Positions 41,992-49,772 of a stretch of DNA of 62,332 nt are shown piece after piece (position 1 is the stretch's first letter; each line of letters opens with the position of its first letter). The stretch comes from an uncultured Euryhalocaulis sp. (lineage in GTDB: Bacteria; Pseudomonadota; Alphaproteobacteria; Caulobacterales; Maricaulaceae), in the NCBI GenBank assembly GCA_913055605.1, contig CAJXKJ010000014.1, positions 1 through 62,332 of the forward strand, read 5' to 3'. A model generated the notes under the pieces. That model searched no databases. It saw nothing but the letters and a program-made list of their open reading frames with translations, and was not told the origin of the DNA. Position numbers and translations under genes: made by a program.

Positions 41992-42402
41992 ATGCGCAGA
42001 CGTCCGCGCAAGCCAGGGAGTGACGAGGCGGAAATCAACATGACGCCGATGCTCGACATCGTCTTCATCCTGCTGATTTTCTTCATCGTCACCGCCACCC
42101 TCACCCGCGAGCAGGGGATCGACATGCGGCCGCCGCCCGACAGCGCGGAAGACCCGCCGCAGAACCCGCCGCCGGTGATCCTGATCCAGGTCGACGACAC
42201 CAACACGATCTTCGTCAACAATCTGCAGACGGATATCGAGCGGGTGAGCGCCCGGATCGAGCGGTTCCTGTCCGACAATCCGCGCAGCCCGGTGCTGATC
42301 GATACAGCCTCGGAAGCCGATCACGGCGTTATCGTGCGGATCTGGGACCAAGCGAAGGTCGTGGGCGCTGACGCGGTCAGCATCCAGACCCCCGACAGCT
42401 AG
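41992..42402 (+). CDS. exbD: ExbD/TolR subunit 1
   Basis: 136 residues. One N-terminal helix contains the proton-carrying aspartate in MTPMLDIVFILLIFFIVT. A periplasmic domain (~55-130) of the TolR/ExbD fold follows. The Pro-rich segment (EDPPQNPPPVI) after the helix is notable. It lies 12 nt after exbB and is followed by a second exbD. Confidence 0.92.
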   Translation: MRRRPRKPGSDEAEINMTPMLDIVFILLIFFIVTATLTREQGIDMRPPPDSAEDPPQNPPPVILIQVDDTNTIFVNNLQTDIERVSARIERFLSDNPRSPVLIDTASEADHGVIVRIWDQAKVVGADAVSIQTPDS

Positions 42403-42419
42403 AACGAGCAGGTGCAACC

Positions 42420-42821
42420 GTGAGAGCCAAGAGCCGCGTCGACGTCGATCAGGAAGATGTTGAGCTGAACCTCACGCCCATGCTGGACGTGGTGTTCATC
42501 CTGCTGATCTTCTTCATCGTCACCGCCGTTTTCGTGAAGGAATCCGGCATCGATGTGAACAAGCCGGTGGTCGAGGTTCAGACCCAGCGGAACCCGTCGG
42601 TTCTGGTGGCCGTTTCGGCCAACGACACGGTCTGGATCGATAACGGCGAATACAATGTCGCCAATATCCGGCCGGTGCTGGAAGGCCTGAAGAACGAGAA
42701 CCCGCGCCTGGAAATCGTGCTGCAGGGCGATGCAACCGCCAATATCGGCACGACATTGCAGGTTCAAAAAGTCATCGATGGCCTGGCCATTCCGGTGTAT
42801 ATTTCTACCGAGCAAAGATAG
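42420..42821 (+). CDS. exbD: ExbD/TolR subunit 2
   Basis: 133 residues starting with GTG. It has the same helix signature with its Asp (LTPMLDVVFILLIFFIVT) and an ExbD periplasmic domain. The periplasmic part differs from that of subunit 1, so the two may form a hetero-oligomer within the complex. It starts 17 nt after the first exbD. Confidence 0.91.
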   Translation: MRAKSRVDVDQEDVELNLTPMLDVVFILLIFFIVTAVFVKESGIDVNKPVVEVQTQRNPSVLVAVSANDTVWIDNGEYNVANIRPVLEGLKNENPRLEIVLQGDATANIGTTLQVQKVIDGLAIPVYISTEQR

Positions 42822-42830
42822 GAGACGACG

Positions 42831-43448
42831 ATGCCCATTCTTATGCGTCTTCTGATTGGCATCCCTCTTGGGGCGATTGTCGCCATTCTGCTGTTCCTCG
42901 TGATGCGCGCCCTGATCGCGATGGGCGACGTGTCGATCGACGAAAAGCGCGACGCCGTGCGGGTTGATATCCGCCCGGAGGTCGAGGAAGTGACCGTCAT
43001 GCAGCGCGACATGACGCCGGACAAGGTGAAGCAGGTCGACCCGCCGCCCCCGCCGCCGGAAATCCGCAAGCAGAAATCCATCCAGCCGACCGAATCGCTG
43101 GTGAATATCGGCGGCGAGATTCCGGAATTCGAGCAGCCTGACCTGTCGAAGAGCGACATCAGCTTCAACGTGTCCGACCGCGACGCGCAGCCGATGGTCC
43201 GCATCCCGCCGGTGTATCCGCCGCGGGCCGCCGAACAGGGCGTGCAGGGCAACTGCATCATGAATTTCGACGTCAGCCCTGATGGCGTTCCGATCAATAT
43301 CCGCGCGTCCAGCTGCACCAGCAGCCTGTTCGAGCGGACGTCGATCCGCGCTGTCGAAAAGTGGAAATACGCGCCCAAGATCGTCGACGGCGCGCCAGTT
43401 TCCCGGACGGGCGTCGTGACGCAAATCGATTATCAGCTCGCGGACTGA
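42831..43448 (+). CDS. tonB: TonB family protein
   Basis: 205 residues. A membrane helix (~5-28) is followed by a short Pro-rich segment (DPPPPPPEI) and a C-terminal TonB domain (~115-200) with VYPPRAAEQGVQGNCIMNFDVSPDG and WKYAPKIVDG. It transmits proton-motive energy to outer membrane TonB-dependent receptors, none of which is encoded here. The periplasmic Pro-rich linker is short, typical of TonB2-type proteins. It sits 9 nt after the second exbD. Confidence 0.92.
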   Translation: MPILMRLLIGIPLGAIVAILLFLVMRALIAMGDVSIDEKRDAVRVDIRPEVEEVTVMQRDMTPDKVKQVDPPPPPPEIRKQKSIQPTESLVNIGGEIPEFEQPDLSKSDISFNVSDRDAQPMVRIPPVYPPRAAEQGVQGNCIMNFDVSPDGVPINIRASSCTSSLFERTSIRAVEKWKYAPKIVDGAPVSRTGVVTQIDYQLAD

Positions 43449-43499
43449 CGTAAGCCGCGAGGCCGGGCCGAGGTCTTTCGCCCGGGAACGATAACAAAC

Positions 43500-43528
43500 G
43501 GGATGGCCGCCGGTGCGGCGGCCATCCC
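43500..43528. repeat. Large perfect hairpin between tonB and the TPR gene
   Basis: A perfect 12-bp inverted repeat (GGGATGGCCGCC with GGCGGCCATCCC) encloses a 5-nt loop. No T-tract follows on the plus strand. It may be a partial terminator or an RNA-stability element that reduces the TPR gene relative to the energiser genes. Confidence 0.6.
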
Positions 43529-43555
43529 GGCCAAAATCGAGAGTTGGAGGAGTCC

Positions 43556-44962
43556 GTGACCCGGATCATGCTTGGACAAGTCTGCCGGTCTGCATTTGTC
43601 GCCTTGGCCGTCGCGACGATGACCGTGGCCGTCGCGCAGCCGGCGAACGCTCAACGCGCGGGTCAGGAAGAGGAAGCGCCGGACGACGGCGTCGACCGGA
43701 CGTTCAGCACGGAAATCGGCGAGATCGCGCTGAAAGCGCAGGAAGAGATGGAGACCGATCCGGGCGCCGCTCTGCAGACGATCAATCGCGGGCTGGAGCG
43801 GGACGCCTCGCCGTATGAGCGGTACACGCTGCTGCGGATGCGCGGCTCCGCCAATTACGACCTCGACCGGGTCCCGCAGGCGGTGGCGGACTGGCAGGAG
43901 GCGCTGGCGCTCAACGTCGCGACGCCGCAGGAAGCCTCCGACCTCAACGTGAATATCGGCCAGCTGCTGATCCTCAGCGGCGAAGTCGAGCGGGGCGCGG
44001 CCATTCTGGAGAACTGGCTGGCCAATAATCCGCCCAAGGAAACGGTCCTGATGACGCTGGCCCAGGCGCTGGCGCAGGCCGATCAGGAGCGCCGTGCGCT
44101 GCCCTACGCCGAGCAGGCGTTCGAGATGGCCAGCCCGAAGGAGCGCAAGCACTTCGACCTGCTGAACTATCTCTATAACGCGCTCAACATGCCGGAGCGT
44201 CAGGCGGACATCATCCGCGAGATGCTGAACCGCTGGCCGGACGACAAGAACCTCTGGAACGGCTGGGTGTCGATGCTCTCGCAAGGCGACCGCGCGCGCG
44301 AGGCGTTCGAGGTGAACAAGCTGATGTACGTGAACGGCATGCTGACCACGTCTGACGACGTGCTGCGGCTGGTTCAGTACTATTCCTTCTTCGAAGTGCC
44401 GTTCCGCGGCGCCCAGATTCTGGAGCGGGAAATGAATGCGGGCCGGGTCGAGGCGACCCAGACCAACACGGAGCTGCTGATTAATCTGTGGCGTCAGTCG
44501 CGCGAGTATGACCGCGCGATCCCGGCGCTGCGCGAGGCGGCGGCCCGCTCGTCCAGCGGCGAATTGTTCGAGCAGCTGTGCGAGGCGCACTATTCGGAGG
44601 GCGAATATTCCGAAGCCGAGCAGGCATGCCAGCAGGCGATCCAGAAGGGCGGCCTGGAAGCCCCCGGCAATGACTGGGTGCTGATCGGCAACTCCCGCTA
44701 CGAGCGCGGTCAGCGCGAAGGCGCGCTGGAAGCGTTCGAGCGCGGCCTGGACTATTCCCACTCGCGCAGCACCGCGCGCGGCTGGATCGACTTCATCAAC
44801 GGCGAAATCGCCGCCGAGAAGGCGCGCGAGGACTTCGCCAAGACGGTCGAACGTGAAGAGTGCATCATCACGATCGAACGGATCCGCCGGGACGACGTCC
44901 TGGGCGACCGCGGCACGGAAATTCCCGAGCGCTGCCGTCAGTATGAGGTGTATGTCGAGTAG
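43556..44962 (+). CDS. Periplasmic TPR protein of the TonB operon
   Basis: 468 residues. A signal peptide (cleavage near PANAQ) precedes an array of TPR-like helical hairpins spanning most of the protein, for example IGQLLILSGEVERGAAILENWL and YSEGEYSEAEQACQQAIQKG. The C-terminus carries paired cysteines (ECII and RCRQ). TPR proteins commonly end TonB2-type operons, probably as scaffolds. The GTG at 43556 is chosen because GGAGGA precedes it at 5-nt spacing; a TTG lies upstream and an ATG at 43568. Confidence 0.82.
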   Translation: MTRIMLGQVCRSAFVALAVATMTVAVAQPANAQRAGQEEEAPDDGVDRTFSTEIGEIALKAQEEMETDPGAALQTINRGLERDASPYERYTLLRMRGSANYDLDRVPQAVADWQEALALNVATPQEASDLNVNIGQLLILSGEVERGAAILENWLANNPPKETVLMTLAQALAQADQERRALPYAEQAFEMASPKERKHFDLLNYLYNALNMPERQADIIREMLNRWPDDKNLWNGWVSMLSQGDRAREAFEVNKLMYVNGMLTTSDDVLRLVQYYSFFEVPFRGAQILEREMNAGRVEATQTNTELLINLWRQSREYDRAIPALREAAARSSSGELFEQLCEAHYSEGEYSEAEQACQQAIQKGGLEAPGNDWVLIGNSRYERGQREGALEAFERGLDYSHSRSTARGWIDFINGEIAAEKAREDFAKTVEREECIITIERIRRDDVLGDRGTEIPERCRQYEVYVE

Positions 44963-44991
44963 CGCCTGACGGCGGTCTCTCGACCCTGAAA

Positions 44992-45020
44992 TGCGCCCCG
45001 GCCCATGGCCGGGGCGTTTT
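44992..45020 (+). terminator. Rho-independent terminator of the TonB-energiser operon
   Basis: A 10-bp GC stem (CGCCCCGGCC with GGCCGGGGCG), a CAT loop and five T, 30 nt after the TPR gene. It marks the operon end. Confidence 0.92.
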
Positions 45021-45053
45021 TCGTTTGGCCGGATGCGTCAGGCGTTCAGGTGG

Positions 45054-47168
45054 TCAGGCCTCGATGCCCGCCGCGACGAGGGCGAACGCGAATTCGAACG
45101 CGTCGTCCCACAGCGCGTCGAACCGGCCGGTCTTGCCGGCGTGACCGGCGTGCATCTCGGTCCTCAGCAGCGTCACGCCGGGGTCGGTCCGCAGTTCCCG
45201 TAGGCGGGCGACCCATTTGGCTGGCTCCCAATAGGTCACGCGCGGGTCCGTCAGGCCGGCGGTGGCGAGAATGTGCGGATAGGCCATCGCCCGGACATTG
45301 TCATAGGGGCTGTAGGCGGCGATCACGTCATAGGCGGACGCGTCCTCCAGCGGATTGCCCCATTCCGGCCATTCGGGCGGCGTCAGGGGAAGGCTCGGGT
45401 CGCACATCGTGGTCAGCACATCCACGAAGGGCACCTGAGCCACCGCGCCGGCGAACAGGTCCGGCGCGGCGTTCACGGCGGCGCCGACCAGCAAGCCGCC
45501 CGCCGAGCCGCCCATTGCCACGATCCGCCCGGGCGAGGTGTAGCCCGCGTCGGCCAAGGCCCGGCCGGCGGCGATGAAGTCGCTGAACGTGTTGGGCTTC
45601 TTCTCCAGCTTGCCATCCAGATACCAGCCATAGCCCTTGTCCTTGCCGCCCCGGACATGGGCGACGGCGAAGATCATGCCGCGATCGACCAGCGAAAGCG
45701 GCTTGATGCGGAACGCGGCCGGGGTGGAGTGTCCATAGGCGCCGTAGCCGTACAGCAGCAGCGGCGCGGCGCAGTCCAGCGCCTGGCCGCGGCGGTGGAG
45801 GACGGTGACCGGCACGGCCTGCCCGTCCTCGGCGCGGGCCTCGATCCGCTTTACGACATAGGCGTCCGGATCATGGCCGCTCGGCAGCTCCTGGCGCTTG
45901 CGCAACGTCCGGGTGCGGCTGGCCATGTCGTAGTCATAGGTCTCCTCGGGCCGGGCGGGAGACTCATAGGTCACGCTCAGCGTGTCGGTGTCGAACTCGA
46001 ACCCTTCGGAGATTCCCAGCGAATAGGCTTCATCCTCGAAGGCGATGGCGTGTTCCTCGCCAGTCGCATATTCGTGGATGACGATGCGGGGCAGGGCGTT
46101 TTCCCGCTCCATCCGCACCTGCCAGCGCCGGAACCCGCAGACGTCGAGGATCAGCACGCCGGGCCGGTGGGGCACGAAATCACGCCAGTGTTCGGGCGTC
46201 AGCCGGTCCAGATCGGCCTCGGCGATCTTGAAATCCACCGCGCCGCCCGCGTTGGTGTGGATGTAGAAACGGCCCTCGGCTTCGATCAGCTCGTACTCGA
46301 CCCCCGGCGTCCGCGCGGCGACCAGCCGCGCATCGGTTTCCGGACGCATCGCATCAATCATCCGGATTTCGCTGGTCGTGTGATCGTGGGTGCTGATCAG
46401 GACCCAGGAATGGGCGTCCGACAGGCCGACCGATACGAAGAAGCCGGGATCGGCCTCCTCATAGACCAGGTCCGCCGCCGCGCCGCCGCGCCGGCTGCGA
46501 TAGACACGGTTGGGCCGGTTATTGTCGTCACGCCAGATCCAGAACAGCGTCTCGGAATCGGCGGCCCAGACGAAATCACCGGCGCTTTCGTCGGTGATCG
46601 TCTCGATGTCCTGTCCGGTATCCAGATCCCGCACGCGGATTTCGAAATATTCCGAGCCGCGGAGATCGACCGCCCAGGCGATAAAGCGGTGGTCCGGGCT
46701 GTGATGGATTTCGGCGAGGTCGAAATATTCGGAGTCTTTGGCTTCGGCGTCTCCGTCCAGCAGGATCTGTTCGGGCCCGCCGCCGCGCGGGCACCGCGCG
46801 AACACAGGATACTGCCCGCCCTCGCGGTACCGGGTGTAATATTCGAACGGCCCATCGGGCGAGGGGACCGAAGCGTCGTCCTCCTTGATCCGTCCCCGCA
46901 TCTCCGCGAACAGGGCCTCCACGAGCTCCTTCGCCGGGGCCATGACGGCGTCCGTATAGGCGTTCTCGGCGTCCAGATGGGCGCGGATGTCGGCTTGCAG
47001 ACGCGAAGGGTCGCGCATGACCGCCTGCCAGTCCGGGTCCCGCAGCCAGGCATAGTCGTCGGTTCGCGTGCGCCCGTGCAGCGTGACGCTGTGCGCCTCT
47101 TTCCGGGCGCGCGGGGAGGCGATCCCGCCGGAGCGGGAAAAGCCGCCGCCTGACGTTCCGTCAGCCAT
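45054..47168 (-). CDS. ptrB: Oligopeptidase B (prolyl oligopeptidase family S9)
   Basis: 704 residues, propeller plus alpha/beta-hydrolase. The catalytic triad is visible: Ser555 in GGSAGGLL, Asp641 in GLTDPRV and His676 in AGHAGKTGR, with the same spacings as the E. coli enzyme. It cleaves basic or proline-containing short peptides, usually cytosolic. An ATG at 47168 follows the msrB stop by 2 nt, implying coupling; a longer in-frame start inside msrB is rejected. No signal peptide is seen. Confidence 0.94.
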   Translation of the reverse strand: MADGTSGGGFSRSGGIASPRARKEAHSVTLHGRTRTDDYAWLRDPDWQAVMRDPSRLQADIRAHLDAENAYTDAVMAPAKELVEALFAEMRGRIKEDDASVPSPDGPFEYYTRYREGGQYPVFARCPRGGGPEQILLDGDAEAKDSEYFDLAEIHHSPDHRFIAWAVDLRGSEYFEIRVRDLDTGQDIETITDESAGDFVWAADSETLFWIWRDDNNRPNRVYRSRRGGAAADLVYEEADPGFFVSVGLSDAHSWVLISTHDHTTSEIRMIDAMRPETDARLVAARTPGVEYELIEAEGRFYIHTNAGGAVDFKIAEADLDRLTPEHWRDFVPHRPGVLILDVCGFRRWQVRMERENALPRIVIHEYATGEEHAIAFEDEAYSLGISEGFEFDTDTLSVTYESPARPEETYDYDMASRTRTLRKRQELPSGHDPDAYVVKRIEARAEDGQAVPVTVLHRRGQALDCAAPLLLYGYGAYGHSTPAAFRIKPLSLVDRGMIFAVAHVRGGKDKGYGWYLDGKLEKKPNTFSDFIAAGRALADAGYTSPGRIVAMGGSAGGLLVGAAVNAAPDLFAGAVAQVPFVDVLTTMCDPSLPLTPPEWPEWGNPLEDASAYDVIAAYSPYDNVRAMAYPHILATAGLTDPRVTYWEPAKWVARLRELRTDPGVTLLRTEMHAGHAGKTGRFDALWDDAFEFAFALVAAGIEA

Positions 47169-47170
47169 GC

Positions 47171-47569
47171 CTATTCCGGGATTTCCCCGGGTTCGAAGTC
47201 CAGAACGGATCCGTTGATGCAGAAGCGCTGGCCGGTCGGTCCGGGGCCGTCGTCGAAGACATGGCCCATATGGGCGCCGCAATTGGCGCAGTGCACCTCG
47301 GTCCGCGTCCGCATCAGCTTGCGGTCGGTCTTGGAGCCCAGGGCCTCGTCGCTCTTCGGCTTGGTGAAAGACGGCCAGCCGGAGCCGGAATCATATTTGT
47401 CGCCGGAACTGAACAGCGGCGCGCCACAGACCGCGCATTTGTATTCCCCGGACCGCTTTTCGGCGTTTAGCGGGTGGGAAAAGGGGGCTTCCGTCGCTTC
47501 CTCGAACGCGATGGCTTTCTGCTCGTCGGTCAGGTCGGCCGCGTCGGGAGCTTTCGAATCCTTGGACAT
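47171..47569 (-). CDS. msrB: Peptide methionine-R-sulfoxide reductase
   Basis: 132 residues. The catalytic Cys117 is in QRFCINGSVLDF, and the zinc-binding cysteines are Cys45/Cys48 (CAVCG) and Cys94/Cys97 (CANCG). SGWPSF and HMGHVFDDGP are intact. It repairs R-oxidised methionine in proteins. Coupling to oligopeptidase B suggests handling of damaged proteins and peptides. It diverges from the DUF2336 gene. Confidence 0.96.
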   Translation of the reverse strand: MSKDSKAPDAADLTDEQKAIAFEEATEAPFSHPLNAEKRSGEYKCAVCGAPLFSSGDKYDSGSGWPSFTKPKSDEALGSKTDRKLMRTRTEVHCANCGAHMGHVFDDGPGPTGQRFCINGSVLDFEPGEIPE

Positions 47570-47690
47570 TTGCGTCTCCGGTCGGTTAGCGGTGCCAGAC
47601 TAGCAGGTTTTGGCGCGCCGGGAGACGGCCGGGCGCCGCCGAAACCGCTACCAAACGTTAAACAGAGCGGTGCTGTATTGAGCGCTTCCG

Positions 47691-48923
47691 ATGGAGATGC
47701 CGATGCTGGCGGAAGATCGCGCACAGGCGCTGGCGCCCGCGCCGGACGAGCAGGATGGCCGCGCCGGCGGATTGCGCTCGCGGACCATGCTCGCCAAGCG
47801 CGTGACGGATGTGGTCTGCCTGCCATCCAGCGAGATCAGCCCGCAGGAGCGCCAGCTGGCCGGGGACCTTCTGGTCGAGATGCTGCTGGAGGGCGACGCC
47901 GATCTCCGCCGCCGCTGCGCCAACCGGGTCGCGGCGCTGACCGATCCGCCGCACCGCGTCCTGCGGCTGCTCGCCCGGGACGAGGTGGAAATCGCCGAGG
48001 CGATCCTGGCCAATAGCGAGGCGCTGACGGACGCCGACCTGGTGGAGATCGCCAAGGACACGACGGTCCAGCACCGCTGCATCCTGGCCAAGCGCGACGA
48101 TCTCAGCGAACTGGTGGTCCAGGCGCTGATGGAGCCGATGGAGGAGGACGTCGTCCGCGCGCTCCTCTGCAACGCATCGGCGCGCTTTTATCACCGCACG
48201 CTGGACCGGGTGATCAGCGCCTCCCGCAAGAATGCGCAGCTGCCGCGCCTGATCCTGCGGCGTCAGGAGCTGCGAGCGTCGCAGGCTCTGGCGATGTTCT
48301 GGTGGTCGGGGCCGGAGGAGCGCCGTGTGATCCTGACCCGGTTCGCCGGGGAGCGACGCCTGCTGCAGGGCGCGGCCGCGGACGTGTTCGCGGTCGCCGC
48401 CGCGGAAGGTTGGCAGGACCCGCTGTCGCGCAAAGGCCTGCAATTCATCGATCGCCGCCAGCGGAACCGGCTGGCGATCGCCAAAAGCCCGTATGACAGC
48501 CTCGAGGAGGCGGTGATTGCCGCCGAGGGCGGGATGACGCGCGAGCTGGTCGCGGAGATCAGCTATCTGTCCGGCATCAAGCCGGTGACCGGTGCGCAGA
48601 TGTTCACCGATCTGGGGGGCGAGCCGCTGGCGATCCTGTGCAAGGCCACCGGGCTGAAACGCCCGGCGCTGGTTTCGCTCTGGAAGGGGCTGAAACGCGA
48701 TGGCGCCAGCCTGGACGCCCCGTCGGAGGCCTTCGCCCGCGTCATCGAGACCTATGACGTGATGTCGAACGAAAAGGCCCAGACCGTGCTGCGTTACTGG
48801 AACTGGTCGCTGACCTCGGCCCTGTCGCCGGCGCTGGTCGACGCCATCCGCAACGGCGCGGACCCGGACGATGACGAGCTGGGCCTGGCCGGGCGCACCG
48901 CGGCGCTGGTGCTGGACCTCTAG
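47691..48923 (+). CDS. DUF2336 domain-containing protein
   Basis: 410 residues, mainly helical with HEAT-like stretches (LLARDEVEIAEAILANSEALTDADLVEIAKDTTVQHRCILAKR). This pattern is characteristic of the alphaproteobacterial DUF2336 family, whose role is unknown. The start is ambiguous: ATG codons at 47691, 47697 and 47703 are in frame, the last best spaced from GGAG. The stop overlaps the sufE stop (CTAG) tail to tail. Confidence 0.85.
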   Translation: MEMPMLAEDRAQALAPAPDEQDGRAGGLRSRTMLAKRVTDVVCLPSSEISPQERQLAGDLLVEMLLEGDADLRRRCANRVAALTDPPHRVLRLLARDEVEIAEAILANSEALTDADLVEIAKDTTVQHRCILAKRDDLSELVVQALMEPMEEDVVRALLCNASARFYHRTLDRVISASRKNAQLPRLILRRQELRASQALAMFWWSGPEERRVILTRFAGERRLLQGAAADVFAVAAAEGWQDPLSRKGLQFIDRRQRNRLAIAKSPYDSLEEAVIAAEGGMTRELVAEISYLSGIKPVTGAQMFTDLGGEPLAILCKATGLKRPALVSLWKGLKRDGASLDAPSEAFARVIETYDVMSNEKAQTVLRYWNWSLTSALSPALVDAIRNGADPDDDELGLAGRTAALVLDL

Positions 48924-49333
48924 GCCGCGGCCGACGCCTCGGCGCGGATCCTCTCGATCATCGAAGCAAGACCGTTCGAGCGCTGCTGGGAGAGGTTTTC
49001 CGCCAGATCCAGCTGGCGGAAGACGTCCATGGCGTCGACGTTCAGGATGTCGGCGGGCGCGCGCCGGTCGAACAGCCGCATCAGGATCGCGATCAGGCCG
49101 CGCACGATATGGGCGTCGCTATCGCCCCGGAAATGCAGCGTGTCGTCCGCTGCGGGCTCGGCGACCAGCCAGACCTGAGAGGCGCAGCCGCGGACGCGCG
49201 TGGCGTCGTTGCGCTCGGCGTCGTCCAGCGGTTCAAGTTCCCGCCCCAGTTCGATGACGTGACGATAGCGCTGCTCCCAGTCGTCGAGCAGCTCGAATTC
49301 GTCGATGAGGTCCTGGATTCGCGTGTCGGTCAT
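48920..49333 (-). CDS. sufE: Cysteine desulfuration protein SufE
   Basis: 137 residues. The acceptor is Cys50 in RVRGCASQVWLV, the SufE signature. It takes persulfide sulfur from the SufS desulfurase and passes it to the SufBCD scaffold for Fe-S cluster assembly. No suf operon is nearby, so it works in trans. A hairpin just upstream (49343-49361) may affect its translation. Confidence 0.95.
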   Translation of the reverse strand: MTDTRIQDLIDEFELLDDWEQRYRHVIELGRELEPLDDAERNDATRVRGCASQVWLVAEPAADDTLHFRGDSDAHIVRGLIAILMRLFDRRAPADILNVDAMDVFRQLDLAENLSQQRSNGLASMIERIRAEASAAA

Positions 49334-49342
49334 GGCCTTGCA

Positions 49343-49361
49343 CGGGGAGGTAGCCTCCCCG
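49343..49361 (-). promoter_or_regulatory. Hairpin immediately upstream of the sufE start
   Basis: CGGGGAGG-TAG-CCTCCCCG forms an 8-bp stem with a 3-nt loop, ending 9 nt before the sufE start codon. The only strong Shine-Dalgarno-like GGGGAGG is inside the stem, so folding could control sufE translation. Alternatively it is a weak terminator for the upstream DUF5330 gene; no T-tract follows. Confidence 0.45.
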
Positions 49362-49371
49362 CCTCAAGGCC

Positions 49372-49656
49372 TCAAGGGGCAGGAACGTCTTCCGGCGCAT
49401 CCGCCTGGGCGGAGGCCGCGGATTCGGCAATGGCGTAGCGCGCCTGCTGCACGGCGATGCCGCCCACCAGCCGGGCGGCGGTGGCGGATTCCTGAGCGGC
49501 TTCGCACAGGCCCGGTTTGCGGGAGCAGAAATCGCCGGCGGAGCGGCGGGCCTCCGCCGCCGTATCGGCGGGCGCAACTGCGCCGCCGTCAGGCTGACGG
49601 GGTATGAACGCGGCGACCACCGCTAGAAAAAAGATCGCCTTGAGTACGAACCGCAT
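49372..49656 (-). CDS. DUF5330-like small membrane/exported protein
   Basis: 94 residues. A hydrophobic N-terminus (FVLKAIFFLAVVAAFIP) acts as an anchor or signal. It is followed by a short conserved DFCSRKPGLCEAA with two cysteines, typical of the alphaproteobacterial DUF5330 family, and then an alanine-rich tail. Function is unknown. It is upstream of sufE in the same direction, and an AAGCG-type weak ribosome binding site is near the ATG. Confidence 0.68.
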   Translation of the reverse strand: MRFVLKAIFFLAVVAAFIPRQPDGGAVAPADTAAEARRSAGDFCSRKPGLCEAAQESATAARLVGGIAVQQARYAIAESAASAQADAPEDVPAP

Positions 49657-49716
49657 CGCTTCCGTCTCTGATGGAGGGGGTCCCCAAAGACAGGGAGACC
49701 GTACCGAGACGGCAAT

Positions 49717-49769
49717 AAATTTCCGACAACAGACACCGTAAACGGTTTACGAAGCGCCCCCGGAAATTT
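49717..49769. repeat. Nested concentric inverted repeats
   Basis: An outer 9-bp perfect inverted repeat (AAATTTCCG at 49717-49725, CGGAAATTT at 49761-49769) encloses an inner 7-1-7 palindrome (CGTAAAC-G-GTTTACG, 49737-49751). Their centres coincide at about 49743-49744. It lies in the gap between the 416-residue exported protein and DUF5330, both on the minus strand. It could be a protein operator or an intergenic RNA fold. Confidence 0.6.
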
Positions 49770-49772
49770 TCC

